Below are positions 24,216 through 34,546 of a DNA stretch of 64,000 nucleotides, piece after piece (position 1 is the first letter of the stretch; every line of letters starts with the position of its first letter). The translations under genes and the position numbers were made by a program. Source of the DNA: Halalkalibacter oceani (GTDB lineage Bacteria > Bacillota > Bacilli > Bacillales > Bacillaceae_D); contig NZ_JAMBOS010000005.1 of NCBI RefSeq assembly GCF_023715705.1, positions 186,001 to 250,000 on the forward strand, read 5' to 3'. The notes under the pieces were generated by a model. The model was not told the DNA's origin, made no database searches, and was given only the letters and a program-made list of their open reading frames with translations.

Positions 24216-24235
24216 CTCAGTTCTCCTATCCACTT

Positions 24236-24264
24236 ATTATACAATTAATCCAAACGTCTCACAA
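24236..24264 (-). promoter_or_regulatory. sigma-A promoter of yvcI-rapZ-yvcK-whiA-crh operon
   Basis: Minus-strand -35 TTGTGA (24264-24259), 17-nt spacer, -10 TATAAT (24241-24236). The start site near 24229 gives a leader of only about 14 nt ahead of the GTG at 24215. Confidence 0.82.
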
Positions 24265-24401
24265 TTCCTAAGCTATACACTGTGAGAAGAAAAAGTGAAA
24301 GTTACACCGGTTGTGAAGGTAAAACGCGCTGAGGTGACAAGCAGTAGCATAATGTAAGCCCTTACTTATTGGCGCAGCAAGGAATCTGGAGGAAATAGAG
24401 T

Positions 24402-24433
24402 TAAAAAAAGGGCACGGACACAAAGGTCCGTGC
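24402..24433 (-). terminator. Distal terminator after trxB
   Basis: GCACGGACCTTTGTGTCCGTGC hairpin followed by CCTTTTTTTAA on the minus strand. It separates trxB from the yvcI promoter. Confidence 0.85.
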
Positions 24434-24445
24434 AACAATTATATA

Positions 24446-24488
24446 AAAAAGGGGGTCAATTACTTAATCCTATAGTAACCCTTTTTTA
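24446..24488 (-). terminator. Proximal terminator-like hairpin after trxB
   Basis: AAAAAAGGGTTACT pairs imperfectly with AGTAATTGACCC, followed by CCTTTTTTATA on the minus strand. Placed in tandem with the distal terminator; A and T tracts on both sides make it bidirectional. Confidence 0.65.
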
Positions 24489-24539
24489 TTTCACATGTGT
24501 TACAGAAGCATTAAGAACGAATGACGTTTCTTACATTGA

Positions 24540-25490
<951 letters not shown>

Positions 25491-25578
25491 TCACTCCTTT
25501 TACTGCTTATGCTCACTTTTATCTTTATCCAGTCATATCGTAGCCAAAAAGCAGCTCTTTGTCTAACTTCCTGCTCAG

Positions 25579-26619
25579 TTATTCAGCCCAAATCTGATAC
25601 CGCAGCTCACCAAGTAGCAGCCCCGACTGCAAAAACTGCTCGGCCTGCCGGCACGAAAGCCTCGCAGCCCGTTCAATCAGCTGCTTCGCCTTTTTCTCCT
25701 CGCCAACATGGGCAAGGGCGACCGCATAACAAAAGAGAAGGGCCGGCCGTTGTTCCAGCTGCCATTGCTGTAATTCCTTCAGCCTCTCGTATGCCTCTTG
25801 ATAGTGACCGACCGCACATAGGGTTTCGGCGATCTTCATATAGTGGTCTTCCTGAAGAGGATAGACATTTTTTAAGGCGCGTATATAGTGGTCTGCCTGC
25901 TTAGCATCCCCTTTTTCTGTATAAAACAATGCCAGGTTGCAAATGGCGATCAAATTTCCCTTATCCTTCTCCAATACAGCCTCGCATATCGCAAAAGCCC
26001 GCTCCTCTCCCTGCCTGAACAAAGCTTCGGCCAAATGGTTGTGAGCGGCCCAGCATGTTGGATGGTCGTTAATAATCGCTTGTAAGATTGGAATGGAAGA
26101 CTGGATCTCGCCTTTACGCAACAGTCTGTGGGCATACTCGTGTCTAACGACAAGTTCATCCTCCTGTGCGTCGAGTTCCTCCCAATCATCGTCCTCTTCA
26201 CGTTCAAACCGCAGCAAATCGAGCAGCTCATAGGCATCCGAAGAAAAGCGTTCATTCGGATGGAGCTCTAAATAGCGCAGAGTGGCACGTTCCGCCTGTT
26301 CAAACAAGCCTAAATAAGCGTAATTGTTGGCCATGAAAAAATAGCATTCCGCTAATTTGTCCCCTTTTTCATTCAGGACATCATGCAAAATATCATTTGA
26401 CCGCTCATACTCACCGAGCTCCGAAAGCACAGCCGCGAGCTGAATACGAAAGACAGGCTCCTGAGCTGTGAGCTTGACCGCCCGTTCAAAGAGCCTGACT
26501 GCTTTTTGCAAATGATTTTTGCGGTAGGCCTCAAGTCCGCGTTGAAAGAAATAATCGCCGTTTTGATACAATGGAACGACCTTGCGTTTGTTTTGTTCAT
26601 TTTGTGGTGTTACATCCAT
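25579..26619 (-). CDS. yvcD: Tetratricopeptide-repeat protein (YvcD-like)
   Basis: 346 residues from the ATG at 26619 (GGAGG 11 nt upstream); the frame stays open 38 codons further but without support. At least five or six TPR-type helical hairpins are visible, such as YFFQRGLEAYRKNHLQKAV, ECYFFMANNYAYLGLFEQAE and LALFYTEKGDAKQADHYI, with an acidic linker REEDDDWEELDAQEDE in the middle. No enzyme domain or membrane segment; probably a scaffold. Same place relative to trxB as B. subtilis yvcD, whose role is unknown. Confidence 0.82.
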   Translation of the reverse strand: MDVTPQNEQNKRKVVPLYQNGDYFFQRGLEAYRKNHLQKAVRLFERAVKLTAQEPVFRIQLAAVLSELGEYERSNDILHDVLNEKGDKLAECYFFMANNYAYLGLFEQAERATLRYLELHPNERFSSDAYELLDLLRFEREEDDDWEELDAQEDELVVRHEYAHRLLRKGEIQSSIPILQAIINDHPTCWAAHNHLAEALFRQGEERAFAICEAVLEKDKGNLIAICNLALFYTEKGDAKQADHYIRALKNVYPLQEDHYMKIAETLCAVGHYQEAYERLKELQQWQLEQRPALLFCYAVALAHVGEEKKAKQLIERAARLSCRQAEQFLQSGLLLGELRYQIWAE

Positions 26620-26730
26620 GAAGTTACGGTCCTCCAGCTTCTCATCATACCACCTAGTATACATCATTTTAGCATTCAGCAATACTCTGTTGTTTACCAT
26701 CATTCTGATTAAAAATGACGAATTGTAAAA

Positions 26731-26765
26731 CAAAAAAACATGAGCTGCATCAGTTCATGTTTTTG
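26731..26765 (-). terminator. Terminator after the 26.8-kb hypothetical gene
   Basis: AAAAACATGA pairs with TCATGTTTTT around a GC-poor loop, with TTTTTTTG following on the minus strand; it lies between the hypothetical gene and yvcD. Confidence 0.8.
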
Positions 26766-26826
26766 GAATAGATGATTTATTTGAATTCCTCCTCAAATTT
26801 CCGGGGCTTAATTGCCCACTGTCCCG

Positions 26827-27369
26827 CTACTGTGGATAAGAATGAACAATGGTATCATCATGATCATAAGCGGTTATTGAAAAAGACAGGATCTCTTGGT
26901 CAGTAATGAGTAAAAAAAGACGTGTCTGATGAGTTCCGTGGATAAAATCAGTGATTTCATACACGCTATCCTTTTGTTCGACAATCACTTTATTGACAGC
27001 AGGATTGTCAATCATCCCAAAGAAAAAAGACTTATCTTCATTTGAGCCGGCATCAGAATAGCCCGCGCCCCCTAACACGACATTTGAATCTGTACCTTCG
27101 ATTGGAATACTCCCCAACAAAGCATCACCTTGATGAAAGTCAACTAGATTCCACGTCCCGAACAGGTTCTTTTCTAATCTCCCAAGATGAAGAAAGTCGC
27201 TCGTTCGAAAAAAGACAAACCAGTCATCATCGATCTGCTCGATGGCAAGAATATCCGTCACCTGCATCGTCCACGGTTCCGTTATTCGATAGATGTCCCC
27301 TTCGTGCGGATCACGTTGATGAAGAAGCACGTAAAACAAGAGGAGAGATACGATTAAAGATGCGACCAC
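26827..27369 (-). CDS. Hypothetical membrane-anchored protein, start region possibly frameshifted
   Basis: 180 codons from a GTG at 27369: a hydrophobic segment VASLIVSLLLFYVLL then an outside domain with Trp/Phe-rich strands (DDDWFVFFRTSDF, KSFFFGMID) and an acidic C-terminal part. I do not recognise a family. The GTG has no ribosome site; a good one (CAGGAGTG then ATG) stands at about 27376-27390, but the ATG CGA AAG AAG CTG frame there is offset by one base from the main frame. A positively charged MRKKL joined to the hydrophobic stretch would be a normal signal peptide, so either a one-base indel has occurred or translation starts at the GTG. Confidence 0.6.
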   Translation of the reverse strand: MVASLIVSLLLFYVLLHQRDPHEGDIYRITEPWTMQVTDILAIEQIDDDWFVFFRTSDFLHLGRLEKNLFGTWNLVDFHQGDALLGSIPIEGTDSNVVLGGAGYSDAGSNEDKSFFFGMIDNPAVNKVIVEQKDSVYEITDFIHGTHQTRLFLLITDQEILSFSITAYDHDDTIVHSYPQ

Positions 27370-27410
27370 TCAGCTTCTTTCGCATAAATTCACTCCTGAT
27401 TATCTTTATC

Positions 27411-27508
27411 ATAAAAAAAGCCTAAACCGGGCTTTGCCCCGCTCCGCTCTGCCCGTCTTCACCAGAAGAGCACTGGTGAAGAACTTTTGGGGCAGGCTTC
27501 GCTCATAA
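27411..27508. repeat. Repeat module copy 1 (terminator-like)
   Basis: Begins with ATAAAAAAAGCCTAAACCGG, continues with CGCTCTGCCC and a long hairpin TCTTCACCAG-AAGAGCA-CTGGTGAAGA, and ends GGGGCAGGCTTCGCTC. Nearly repeated at 27647-27739. Confidence 0.9.
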
Positions 27509-27551
27509 GAAAAACGCGTAGCGTCCTTTCTTAGAAGCGGCGTGCGGAACC

Positions 27552-27606
27552 GTTACAATCGTTTAAGGATGGCTGAAAACGGGCTTTTTTCAGCCATCCG
27601 TGTAAC
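27552..27606. repeat. Palindromic insert with inverted ends
   Basis: Ends GTTACA and TGTAAC enclose a hairpin GGATGGCTGAAAA/TTTTTCAGCCATCC. The insert is flanked by imperfect direct repeats GTGCGGAACCG (27542-27552) and GCGCGAAGCCG (27607-27617), and the segment at 12793-12831 looks like the same sequence without it. Confidence 0.6.
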
Positions 27607-27646
27607 GCGCGAAGCCGACGCCCGTCCTCGAATCACCCATTCGCTC

Positions 27647-27739
27647 ATAAAAAAAGCCTAAACCGGACTTTCCCTCGCTCCGCTCTGCCCGTCTTCACCA
27701 GAAGAACACTGGTGAAGAACTTTTGGGGCAGGCTTCGCT
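27647..27739. repeat. Repeat module copy 2 (terminator-like)
   Basis: Same order of elements as 27411-27508 with a few substitutions and small indels; only the loop (AAGAACA) and the segment after CCTAAACCGG differ noticeably. A third, partial copy (27750-27782) supplies the his operon terminator. Confidence 0.9.
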
Positions 27740-27756
27740 GGAGGGGTTCGCTCATA

Positions 27757-27782
27757 AAAAAAGCCTAAACCGGGCTTTTTTT
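27757..27782 (-). terminator. Terminator of the his operon
   Basis: On the minus strand AAAAAAGCC-CGGTTTA-GGCTTTTTTT immediately follows (and overlaps) the hisI stop codon. It is the first part of the repeated module found upstream. Confidence 0.85.
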
Positions 27783-28413
27783 ATGAGCTGCTGTGGCGTT
27801 CTTCAAGGACGCTTAGGACTTGGTCGAGGGGGAGTTTTTGTTCGCGGAGAAGGACGAGAAGGTGATAGAGGAGGTCGGCGACTTCCCATTTCAATTCTTC
27901 CGGATCGCGGTTTTTCGCGGCGATAATCACTTCGCCCGCTTCTTCTCCAACTTTTTTCAGAATTTTATCGACGCCTTTTTCAAATAAATACGTTGTGTAG
28001 GCGCCCTCAGGCATTTCCGCTTCCCGCTCGGCGATGATCTGCTCCAGTTCATTAATAATCGCAAAGCGGCTGGCGCTACGTTCTTTCTTTTCCTCCGTCA
28101 GCAAGGAGTCACTAAAACAAGAATACACTCCTTTATGGCAAGCCGGGCCGGCCGGATCTACAAGAACGACAAGCGCGTCGGCATCGCAGTCAAAGCGGAT
28201 ATCCACAATTTTCTGTGTATTGCCGGACGTTGCGCCTTTATGCCACAGCTCCTGGCGTGAGCGTGAATAGAACCATGTCTCTCTCGTTTCCAGTGATTTC
28301 TCCAATGATTCCTTGTTCATATACGCTAACGTCAGCACTTCCTTGCTTTGGGCATCCTGGACGATTGCCGGGACGAGGCCGTTCTCATCAAAAGCGATCT
28401 CTTGTTTTGTCAT
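27781..28413 (-). CDS. hisI: Bifunctional phosphoribosyl-AMP cyclohydrolase / phosphoribosyl-ATP pyrophosphatase
   Basis: HisIE fusion of 210 residues carrying the second and third steps of histidine synthesis. The N-terminal HisI domain has the zinc cysteines in [19 protein letters not shown] and CFSD, with WHKGATSGN; the C-terminal HisE domain (about 110-205) has [14 protein letters not shown] and the LLYHLLVLL helix. It overlaps hisF by 4 nt and ends the operon. Confidence 0.97.
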   Translation of the reverse strand: MTKQEIAFDENGLVPAIVQDAQSKEVLTLAYMNKESLEKSLETRETWFYSRSRQELWHKGATSGNTQKIVDIRFDCDADALVVLVDPAGPACHKGVYSCFSDSLLTEEKKERSASRFAIINELEQIIAEREAEMPEGAYTTYLFEKGVDKILKKVGEEAGEVIIAAKNRDPEELKWEVADLLYHLLVLLREQKLPLDQVLSVLEERHSSS

Positions 28414-29168
28414 CGTATGCTCACTCCCTGCTCTTTTAAGTACGTCTTGACCTGGGTGACTGATGTTTCTTTATAATGAAAAATCGAAGCCGCCAACGCC
28501 GCATCCGCCTTCGCTTCCTGAAAGACCGCAGCGAAATCTTCCTTTTTCCCCGCCCCGCCGGAGGCGATCACAGGAACGGTAACAGCTTCGCTGACCGTTT
28601 TTGTCAATGCTTGATCAAAGCCGGTCTTCGCTCCGTCCTGATCCATGCTCGTCAGCAAAATTTCTCCTGCTCCAAGCCGGACAGCTTCGCGCGCCCAAGC
28701 GACAACCTCCCAGTCAGTCGGTGTTCGTCCGCCATGGGTGTAAATCCGCCACGAGCCAAGCTCGGCATCATACTTCGCATCAATGGCGACGACGATGCAT
28801 TGCGAGCCAAAAAAGTCCGCGCCTTCGCGAATCAGCTCAGGCCGTTTGACAGCCGCGGTATTGAGCGACACTTTATCGGCGCCGGCACGCAGCACGCGCT
28901 TCATATCAGCAAGCGAGTTGATCCCGCCGCCGACCGTAAACGGAATCGCCAGCGTCCCCGCGACTTGCTCGACGACTTCAACCATCGTTTCCCGACCCTC
29001 ATGCGAGGCGGAAATATCAAGAAATACGAGTTCATCGGCGCCTTCCTGATCGTAAAACGCCGCCAGCTCGACCGGATCACCGGCATCGCGAAGATCAACG
29101 AATTGGACACCTTTGACAACGCGTCCTTCTTTTACGTCAAGGCAGGGAATAATACGTTTTGTCAGCAT
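28410..29168 (-). CDS. hisF: Imidazole glycerol phosphate synthase, cyclase subunit
   Basis: 252-residue TIM barrel that, with HisH, makes imidazole-glycerol phosphate and AICAR. Asp in [16 protein letters not shown], the second half-barrel VAIDAK, and [14 protein letters not shown] with catalytic Asp are present. Overlaps hisI and begins two nt after hisA. Confidence 0.97.
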   Translation of the reverse strand: MLTKRIIPCLDVKEGRVVKGVQFVDLRDAGDPVELAAFYDQEGADELVFLDISASHEGRETMVEVVEQVAGTLAIPFTVGGGINSLADMKRVLRAGADKVSLNTAAVKRPELIREGADFFGSQCIVVAIDAKYDAELGSWRIYTHGGRTPTDWEVVAWAREAVRLGAGEILLTSMDQDGAKTGFDQALTKTVSEAVTVPVIASGGAGKKEDFAAVFQEAKADAALAASIFHYKETSVTQVKTYLKEQGVSIR

Positions 29169-29170
29169 TC

Positions 29171-29905
29171 TCAGTCGTCCCCTTTCAACGCCTCGGCAAG
29201 CGTAAATTGATTCGTGTAGAGCGCCTTCCCGACAATCGCACCGCTCACCCCGCGTGTCGTCCGTTGACGAAGCTCCGATAAATCAGCTAACGAGCTGACA
29301 CCGCCGGAGGCGATTACCTGCTTCCCTGTTGCTTCAGCGAGCGCCGTTATCGCTTCTGTATTCGGTCCTGAAAGCATTCCGTCACGGGAAATGTCAGTGA
29401 AAATAAATACCTCTGCTCCGAAGCGGGCCAACTCCTGCGCCAGCGTCTCTGCTTTGACAGATGACGTTTCCAGCCAGCCTTCCGTTGCGACATAGCCGTC
29501 GCGGGCATCAAGGCCGATCGCAATCCGTTCTCCTCCGTATGTAGCGAGCATCTCTTTCGTAAATGCCGGATCGTTAACGGCGACACTGCCGAGAATGACG
29601 CGGTCGACGCCCTGATCGAGATAAAAAGCGACATCGTCCGCTGTGCGAATGCCACCGCCCACCTGGACCCGGACGTCAAGCTCGTTGGCGACCCGAAGAA
29701 CATGCTCATGATTGATCCGTTTTTTCGCCTTGGCTCCGTCAAGGTCGACCATGTGTATCCATTCTGCTCCATCTTCGGCAAACTGGTGCGCCATCGCAAA
29801 CGGAGAATCGCCATAGACGGTTTCTTCATTATAATCGCCCTGCTTCAGACGAACACATTTCCCGTCACGCATATCAATTGCTGGATAGATGACAAACTTA
29901 CTCAC
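29171..29905 (-). CDS. hisA: ProFAR isomerase
   Basis: 1-(5-phosphoribosyl)-5-[(phosphoribosylamino)methylideneamino]imidazole-4-carboxamide isomerase, 244 residues, a TIM barrel related to HisF. Catalytic aspartates in [13 protein letters not shown] and [10 protein letters not shown], with phosphate motifs QVGGGIRT and ASGGVSS. Overlaps the end of hisH by 8 nt. Confidence 0.97.
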   Translation of the reverse strand: MSKFVIYPAIDMRDGKCVRLKQGDYNEETVYGDSPFAMAHQFAEDGAEWIHMVDLDGAKAKKRINHEHVLRVANELDVRVQVGGGIRTADDVAFYLDQGVDRVILGSVAVNDPAFTKEMLATYGGERIAIGLDARDGYVATEGWLETSSVKAETLAQELARFGAEVFIFTDISRDGMLSGPNTEAITALAEATGKQVIASGGVSSLADLSELRQRTTRGVSGAIVGKALYTNQFTLAEALKGDD

Positions 29906-30542
29906 TTTTCCCGCCTCCTTGTGCGACTAGTTCACCAAAATTGCGAAGAATGCTGATCCCGACATGACTGCTTTTTTCCGGGTGAAACTGTGTCCCAAGC
30001 ACATTGGCCCGTCCAACGACCGCCGGAACGGTTCCATCATATTCACTCGTCGCAATTAACACATCGTCGCTTCCTTCCTTGACAACATATGAATGAACGA
30101 AATAGACATGACCTTCTTCCACATTTCTAAGCAGCGGATGGTTCGGCTGCTGAAACGTCAGCTTGTTCCAGCCCATATGCGGCACTTTGTAGCTTGTGCC
30201 ATCAGCCATCTGCCCGCTGAAACGCTCAACACGTCCCGGCAGCAGCTTCAGCCCTTCCGTCAGACCATGTTCATCACTTTCTTCAAATAAAAGCTGCATG
30301 CCGAGACAAATGCCGAGCAGCGGCTTGCCGGCTTCCGCCCACTCCCGTAAAAAGGAGCTCAGCCCCATTTGATTCAATGTCGCCATCGCGTCAGGAAAAG
30401 CCCCAACTCCGGGCAGCAGCAGACCGTCTGTTTTTTGTAAAACCTCAATATCCTCCGTCAAGACATACGGCAGCTCGAGTCGTTCGAGCGCTTTGCTGAC
30501 ACTATGCAAATTTCCCATTCCGTAATCGACGATGCCAATCAT
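29898..30542 (-). CDS. hisH: Imidazole glycerol phosphate synthase, glutaminase subunit
   Basis: Class I glutamine amidotransferase of 214 residues supplying ammonia to HisF. Nucleophilic cysteine in GICLGMQLL, and His/Glu of the triad in QFHPEKSS. Starts with [14 protein letters not shown], typical for HisH. Three nt from hisB. Confidence 0.97.
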   Translation of the reverse strand: MIGIVDYGMGNLHSVSKALERLELPYVLTEDIEVLQKTDGLLLPGVGAFPDAMATLNQMGLSSFLREWAEAGKPLLGICLGMQLLFEESDEHGLTEGLKLLPGRVERFSGQMADGTSYKVPHMGWNKLTFQQPNHPLLRNVEEGHVYFVHSYVVKEGSDDVLIATSEYDGTVPAVVGRANVLGTQFHPEKSSHVGISILRNFGELVAQGGGKSE

Positions 30543-30545
30543 GCT

Positions 30546-31136
30546 CTACAACAATCCCTTCGTTGACGGGACGCCCTTCACCCGTTCGTCTATGCTTGTC
30601 GCTTCATCAAGAGCGCGTGCCAATGCTTTGAATACCGCTTCAATCATATGATGTGTATTGAAGCCATAATGGACGATGACATGAAGGTTCATCCGTGCTT
30701 CCAATGCCAGCTTCCACATAAATTCATGGACAAGCTCTGTATCAAATGTTCCGACCTTCTCTTTTGGAAATTCAGCGCGGAATTCCAAATGAGGGCGATT
30801 GCTTAAATCAACGACAACCTGAGCCAACGTTTCATCCATTGGCACAAAGGCATTGCCATAGCGGCGAATCCCTTTTTTATCGCCGAGCGCTTGCTTGATC
30901 GCTTGTCCAAGGACGATGCCGATATCTTCTGTTGTATGGTGGTCATCGACATCGGTGTCCCCATTCGCTTCAACCATTAGGTTATAATGACCGTGCTTTG
31001 TGAACAAGTCGAGCATATGTGTTAAAAACGGAACCCCCGTCTCAAGCTCAGATTTTCCTTCTCCGTCAATTGTAAAATCGAGCTTAATTTGCGTTTCCCC
31101 TGTATTGCGTTCAATTTGTGCGCGTCGCTCTGTCAT
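30546..31136 (-). CDS. hisB: Imidazoleglycerol-phosphate dehydratase
   Basis: Mn-dependent dehydratase of 196 residues; monofunctional, without the HisN phosphatase domain of enterobacteria. Metal motifs [12 protein letters not shown] and [12 protein letters not shown] are present. Overlaps hisD by 4 nt. Confidence 0.97.
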   Translation of the reverse strand: MTERRAQIERNTGETQIKLDFTIDGEGKSELETGVPFLTHMLDLFTKHGHYNLMVEANGDTDVDDHHTTEDIGIVLGQAIKQALGDKKGIRRYGNAFVPMDETLAQVVVDLSNRPHLEFRAEFPKEKVGTFDTELVHEFMWKLALEARMNLHVIVHYGFNTHHMIEAVFKALARALDEATSIDERVKGVPSTKGLL

Positions 31137-32407
31137 TTGTTTCCCTCCAACCTGATATCAATTGCTCTGGCGTGAGCTTCGAGTCCTTCCAAACGGGCGA
31201 GGGCGGAAATTTTCGAGCCGTTCGCCTCCAAGGCTTCTTTACTGTAGGCAATAATACTTGATTTTTTAATAAAATCATCAACATTTAACGGACTAGAAAA
31301 GCGCGCCGTACCGTTCGTAGGCAGAACGTGATTCGGTCCAGCGAAATAGTCTCCGACCGGCTCCGAGCTGTAGGCGCCGACAAATATCGCCCCGGCATGA
31401 CGGATTTTGCCGACAAGGTTCATCGGTTCCTTCGTCAACAGCTCCAAATGCTCGGGCGCAAGCTCATTGACGACATGAACGGCTTCGGCGATGTCACGCG
31501 CTATATAAATGACGCCGTAGTCACGAATCGAGGCGGCAGCAATGTCTTTCCGTGGCAAAAGTGCCAGCTGTTTTTCGACTTCGACGGACACTTGTTCCGC
31601 CAGTTCATTTGAGGTTGTCACAAGCACCGCGGAAGCCCGCTCGTCATGCTCAGCCTGTGACAGCAGATCGGCGGCAATATAAGCCGGATCTCCTGATTCG
31701 TCAGCCAGGACGACAATTTCACTTGGACCGGCGATCATATCGATATCAACTTTGCCGAATACTGCCCGCTTTGCCAAGGCGACGTAAATATTGCCCGGCC
31801 CGGTGATTTTATCAACCGGTGTGATGCTTTCCGTTCCATAGGCCAGCGCAGCGACTGCCTGAGCGCCGCCGACCTTGTAAATTTCCTTCACGCCTAATTC
31901 ACTCGCGGTTACAAGCACACCGGCAGGCAGGCTTCCATCAGCCTGTGGTGGCGACACCATGACGATCCGCTTCACCCCAGCGACCTGGGCTGGGATGACA
32001 TTCATCATAATCGAAGACGGATACGCCGCTTTCCCGCCCGGCACATAGACGCCAACGGAATCCAGTGCCGTTATTTGCTGGCCGAGAATCGTGCCATCCT
32101 CTTTCGTCGTCAGCCATGATTGCCGCAGCTGGCGCTGATGAAAGTCGCGAATGTTGGTCATCGCTTCACGAAGTGCTTCGATCAGTTCCTCATCCATTTG
32201 CGCGTAAGCCGCTTCCATTTCCGCTTCAGTCACCCGCAGTTGGTCGAGCTCCGCCCCGTCAAGCGTTTTCGTCAGCGTATAAAGCGCATGATCTCCCTGC
32301 TCAATCACCTGCGTTATAATGTTTTCGACAGCATCACGCTGCATTTCTGTTCCAGTATCCAAATCGCGCCTGAGGCTGACCGATGCCTCAACCTTGACCA
32401 TTCTCAT
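31133..32407 (-). CDS. hisD: Histidinol dehydrogenase
   Basis: Zn- and NAD-dependent oxidation of histidinol to histidine in two steps; 424 residues. Zinc ligands and catalytic residues lie in [20 protein letters not shown] and the [14 protein letters not shown] segment. Its ATG overlaps the hisG stop; a second ATG two codons later is also possible. GAGGAGGAAGA lies within the end of hisG. Confidence 0.97.
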   Translation of the reverse strand: MRMVKVEASVSLRRDLDTGTEMQRDAVENIITQVIEQGDHALYTLTKTLDGAELDQLRVTEAEMEAAYAQMDEELIEALREAMTNIRDFHQRQLRQSWLTTKEDGTILGQQITALDSVGVYVPGGKAAYPSSIMMNVIPAQVAGVKRIVMVSPPQADGSLPAGVLVTASELGVKEIYKVGGAQAVAALAYGTESITPVDKITGPGNIYVALAKRAVFGKVDIDMIAGPSEIVVLADESGDPAYIAADLLSQAEHDERASAVLVTTSNELAEQVSVEVEKQLALLPRKDIAAASIRDYGVIYIARDIAEAVHVVNELAPEHLELLTKEPMNLVGKIRHAGAIFVGAYSSEPVGDYFAGPNHVLPTNGTARFSSPLNVDDFIKKSSIIAYSKEALEANGSKISALARLEGLEAHARAIDIRLEGNK

Positions 32408-33042
32408 TCTTCTTCCTCCTCAATTAAGCGGGATAGGCGCTCGACCATCTGATCAATCCGTTCATCCTCCATCCGGTAGCTGACCGGATTCACAATTAAG
32501 CGCGAAGTAATCGGGACGATCGTCTCCAGCTCGACGAGACCGTTCTCTCTTAACGTTTGTCCTGTTGAAACAATATCGACAATCCGGTCCGCAAGACCGA
32601 TCAACGGAGCGAGCTCAATCGAACCGTTAAGCTTAATAATCTCCACCTGTTCGCCCTGCTCCTTGAAATACTGCGTTGCTAAATTCGGATATTTGGAGGC
32701 AACCTTTGGATTGATATCCGACTTTTCATAGCCCGGAAGCCCGGCAACAGCTAAATAGCAGGCGCTGATTCCAAGATCAAGCACTTCATAGACGTCGCGC
32801 TCTTCCTCGATCATGACGTCTTTCCCGGCAACACCGACATCGGCGACGCCGTGCTCTACATAAGTCGGGACGTCCATTGGCTTCGCCAGAATGAAGCGGA
32901 GCTTTTCTTCCGGTACGTCGACGATCAGCTTGCGCGAATCATCGAACTCGGCCGGGAGATTGTAGCCCGCTTTTCGCAGCAGGTCCACCGCTTCTTCAAA
33001 AATCCGCCCTTTTGGCATTGCCACCGTTAACCATTCCGCCAT
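32404..33042 (-). CDS. hisG: ATP phosphoribosyltransferase catalytic subunit, short form
   Basis: First committed step of histidine synthesis. 212 residues, starting at the ATG at 33042 with GGAGAGG upstream; the much longer open frame is out-of-frame hisZ sequence. The short form lacks the regulatory C-terminal domain and therefore needs HisZ, which is encoded one nucleotide upstream. [14 protein letters not shown] and [14 protein letters not shown] are recognisable PRPP-binding motifs. Confidence 0.97.
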   Translation of the reverse strand: MAEWLTVAMPKGRIFEEAVDLLRKAGYNLPAEFDDSRKLIVDVPEEKLRFILAKPMDVPTYVEHGVADVGVAGKDVMIEEERDVYEVLDLGISACYLAVAGLPGYEKSDINPKVASKYPNLATQYFKEQGEQVEIIKLNGSIELAPLIGLADRIVDIVSTGQTLRENGLVELETIVPITSRLIVNPVSYRMEDERIDQMVERLSRLIEEEEE

Positions 33043-33043
33043 G

Positions 33044-34225
33044 TCACGCCTCTCCTCTCTTTGCCTTTCCAATATAATAGAGCACATCAGCAAACTGCTC
33101 AGACATCCGGTCGACATCGACAACACCGGCAATATCCTGCAGAATGACCGCTTCGCCCATTTCCCGTAATCGTGCCGCCTCCTGAAAAGCCTCGGACCGT
33201 CTTTCCTTGCTGAATATAATACATGTTTGCTTTGGCTTCGGCGCTGTTTTGCCGATCGCTTCGACCAGCAAATCCAGTCTGAGACCAAATCCGGTCGCCT
33301 GCCCCGGGCGCTTAAACTTGCCAAGCAGCTCATCATACCGGCCGCCACTGCAAAGCGGAACACCGAGCTTGCTGCCATAGCCTTCAAACACCGCTCCCGT
33401 ATAATAGCTCATGTGCAGGACGAGGTTTAAATCAAGCTTGACGAAATCCTCAATTCCGTAGCTTTCAAGAACGTTCCACAATTCCTCCAGCTCGGCCAAC
33501 GCCGCCATTCCCTGCTCGGTCGAAACTAACTCCTTCGCCGAGTCAAGTGTATCTTTGCCTCCGCGCAGCTTCAGCAAACCGAGAAGCCGGCGTTGGTCAA
33601 TCGACGATAGCGGCAGGTTTTTCACATGCCCCCGAAAGCCGACATAATTTTTTTCATATAGAAATCTGCGTAGTGTGTCAGCCCGTTCGGCATTGCCGAC
33701 AATATCAAGTAAAAGAGCATTCACATAGCCAATATGCCCGATCGCTACCTTAAAATGTGACAAGCCGGCCCGCTTTAACGAAGCGATCATTAACGCAATG
33801 ACCTCCCCGTCGGCGCTGACCGTGCCATCGCCGATCAGCTCTACGCCGAGCTGTTCAAATTCGGCCGGCTTCCCGCCCTCATGCTGCTGGGCACGATAAA
33901 CATTTGACTGATAGGCAAGGCGCAATGGGTAGGCGGCCTGCTTTAAGCTTGAGGCGACCAGTCTGGCAATCGGTGCTGTCACATCCGGACGCAGCACGAG
34001 TGTATTGCCCTGCTGATCGAGCAGCTTAAAGAGCTGCTGATCCAAAATCGCCGAAGCGACACCAACGGTTTCATAATACTCAAGCGTCGGCGTTTCAATC
34101 ATTCGATAGCCCCATGCTTCCATTTCTGCTTCCAGCTGCGTTCGGATCTGCTTCTTCGTCTCATACATTTCAGGTAACGTATCCCGCATTCCAAGCGGTT
34201 TTTCAAACATAAATGGCTTTGACAT
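33044..34225 (-). CDS. hisZ: ATP phosphoribosyltransferase regulatory subunit
   Basis: 393-residue HisRS paralogue without tRNA-charging role that complexes with short HisG and confers histidine feedback. Class II synthetase-like motifs [18 protein letters not shown] and [13 protein letters not shown], plus [11 protein letters not shown], are visible. It is the first gene of the his operon. The ribosome site GGGGGT is moderate. Confidence 0.95.
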   Translation of the reverse strand: MSKPFMFEKPLGMRDTLPEMYETKKQIRTQLEAEMEAWGYRMIETPTLEYYETVGVASAILDQQLFKLLDQQGNTLVLRPDVTAPIARLVASSLKQAAYPLRLAYQSNVYRAQQHEGGKPAEFEQLGVELIGDGTVSADGEVIALMIASLKRAGLSHFKVAIGHIGYVNALLLDIVGNAERADTLRRFLYEKNYVGFRGHVKNLPLSSIDQRRLLGLLKLRGGKDTLDSAKELVSTEQGMAALAELEELWNVLESYGIEDFVKLDLNLVLHMSYYTGAVFEGYGSKLGVPLCSGGRYDELLGKFKRPGQATGFGLRLDLLVEAIGKTAPKPKQTCIIFSKERRSEAFQEAARLREMGEAVILQDIAGVVDVDRMSEQFADVLYYIGKAKRGEA

Positions 34226-34311
34226 TACTGAACCCCCATTTCACTTTCTGTACGTCTATGGTCACATTTACTTTAGTTCGCTAATATACTACCAAGATAA
34301 AGCATATTCAT

Positions 34312-34340
34312 AGTGTACTCTTCCCGACGTAGTCCGTCAA
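34312..34340 (-). promoter_or_regulatory. sigma-A promoter of the his operon
   Basis: Minus-strand -35 TTGACG (34340-34335), 17-nt spacer, -10 TACACT (34317-34312). The leader is about 80 nt; I see no T-box specifier or antiterminator in it. Confidence 0.65.
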
Positions 34341-34453
34341 CAAAAATTCCGCTGTCTTTTTCAGCTTTTTCTGAGAAATCCCTTCTAATTTTATCACATT
34401 TCAGTCAATTTCCCCTCTTTTCCTCGTCAGAAGAAACCACTCTCCCCGCAAAA

Positions 34454-34499
34454 GAAAAAAACAGGTGTGTCAAAAGGATTGTTTCCCTTTTGACACACC
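34454..34499 (-). terminator. Terminator after the M20 amidohydrolase gene
   Basis: GGTGTGTCAAAAGG (34464-34477) with its complement up to 34499, followed by TGTTTTTTTC on the minus strand. Closely similar to the eno terminator. Confidence 0.93.
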
Positions 34500-34546
34500 C
34501 TGATACAGAACCTCACTGTTTGCGGCTCGGCCGGCTAATATACAGG

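Noticed and set aside
34226-34340. T-box or histidine-responsive leader ahead of hisZ
   Set aside because: No T-box motif, specifier loop or antiterminator/terminator pair seen; the leader is only about 80 nt.
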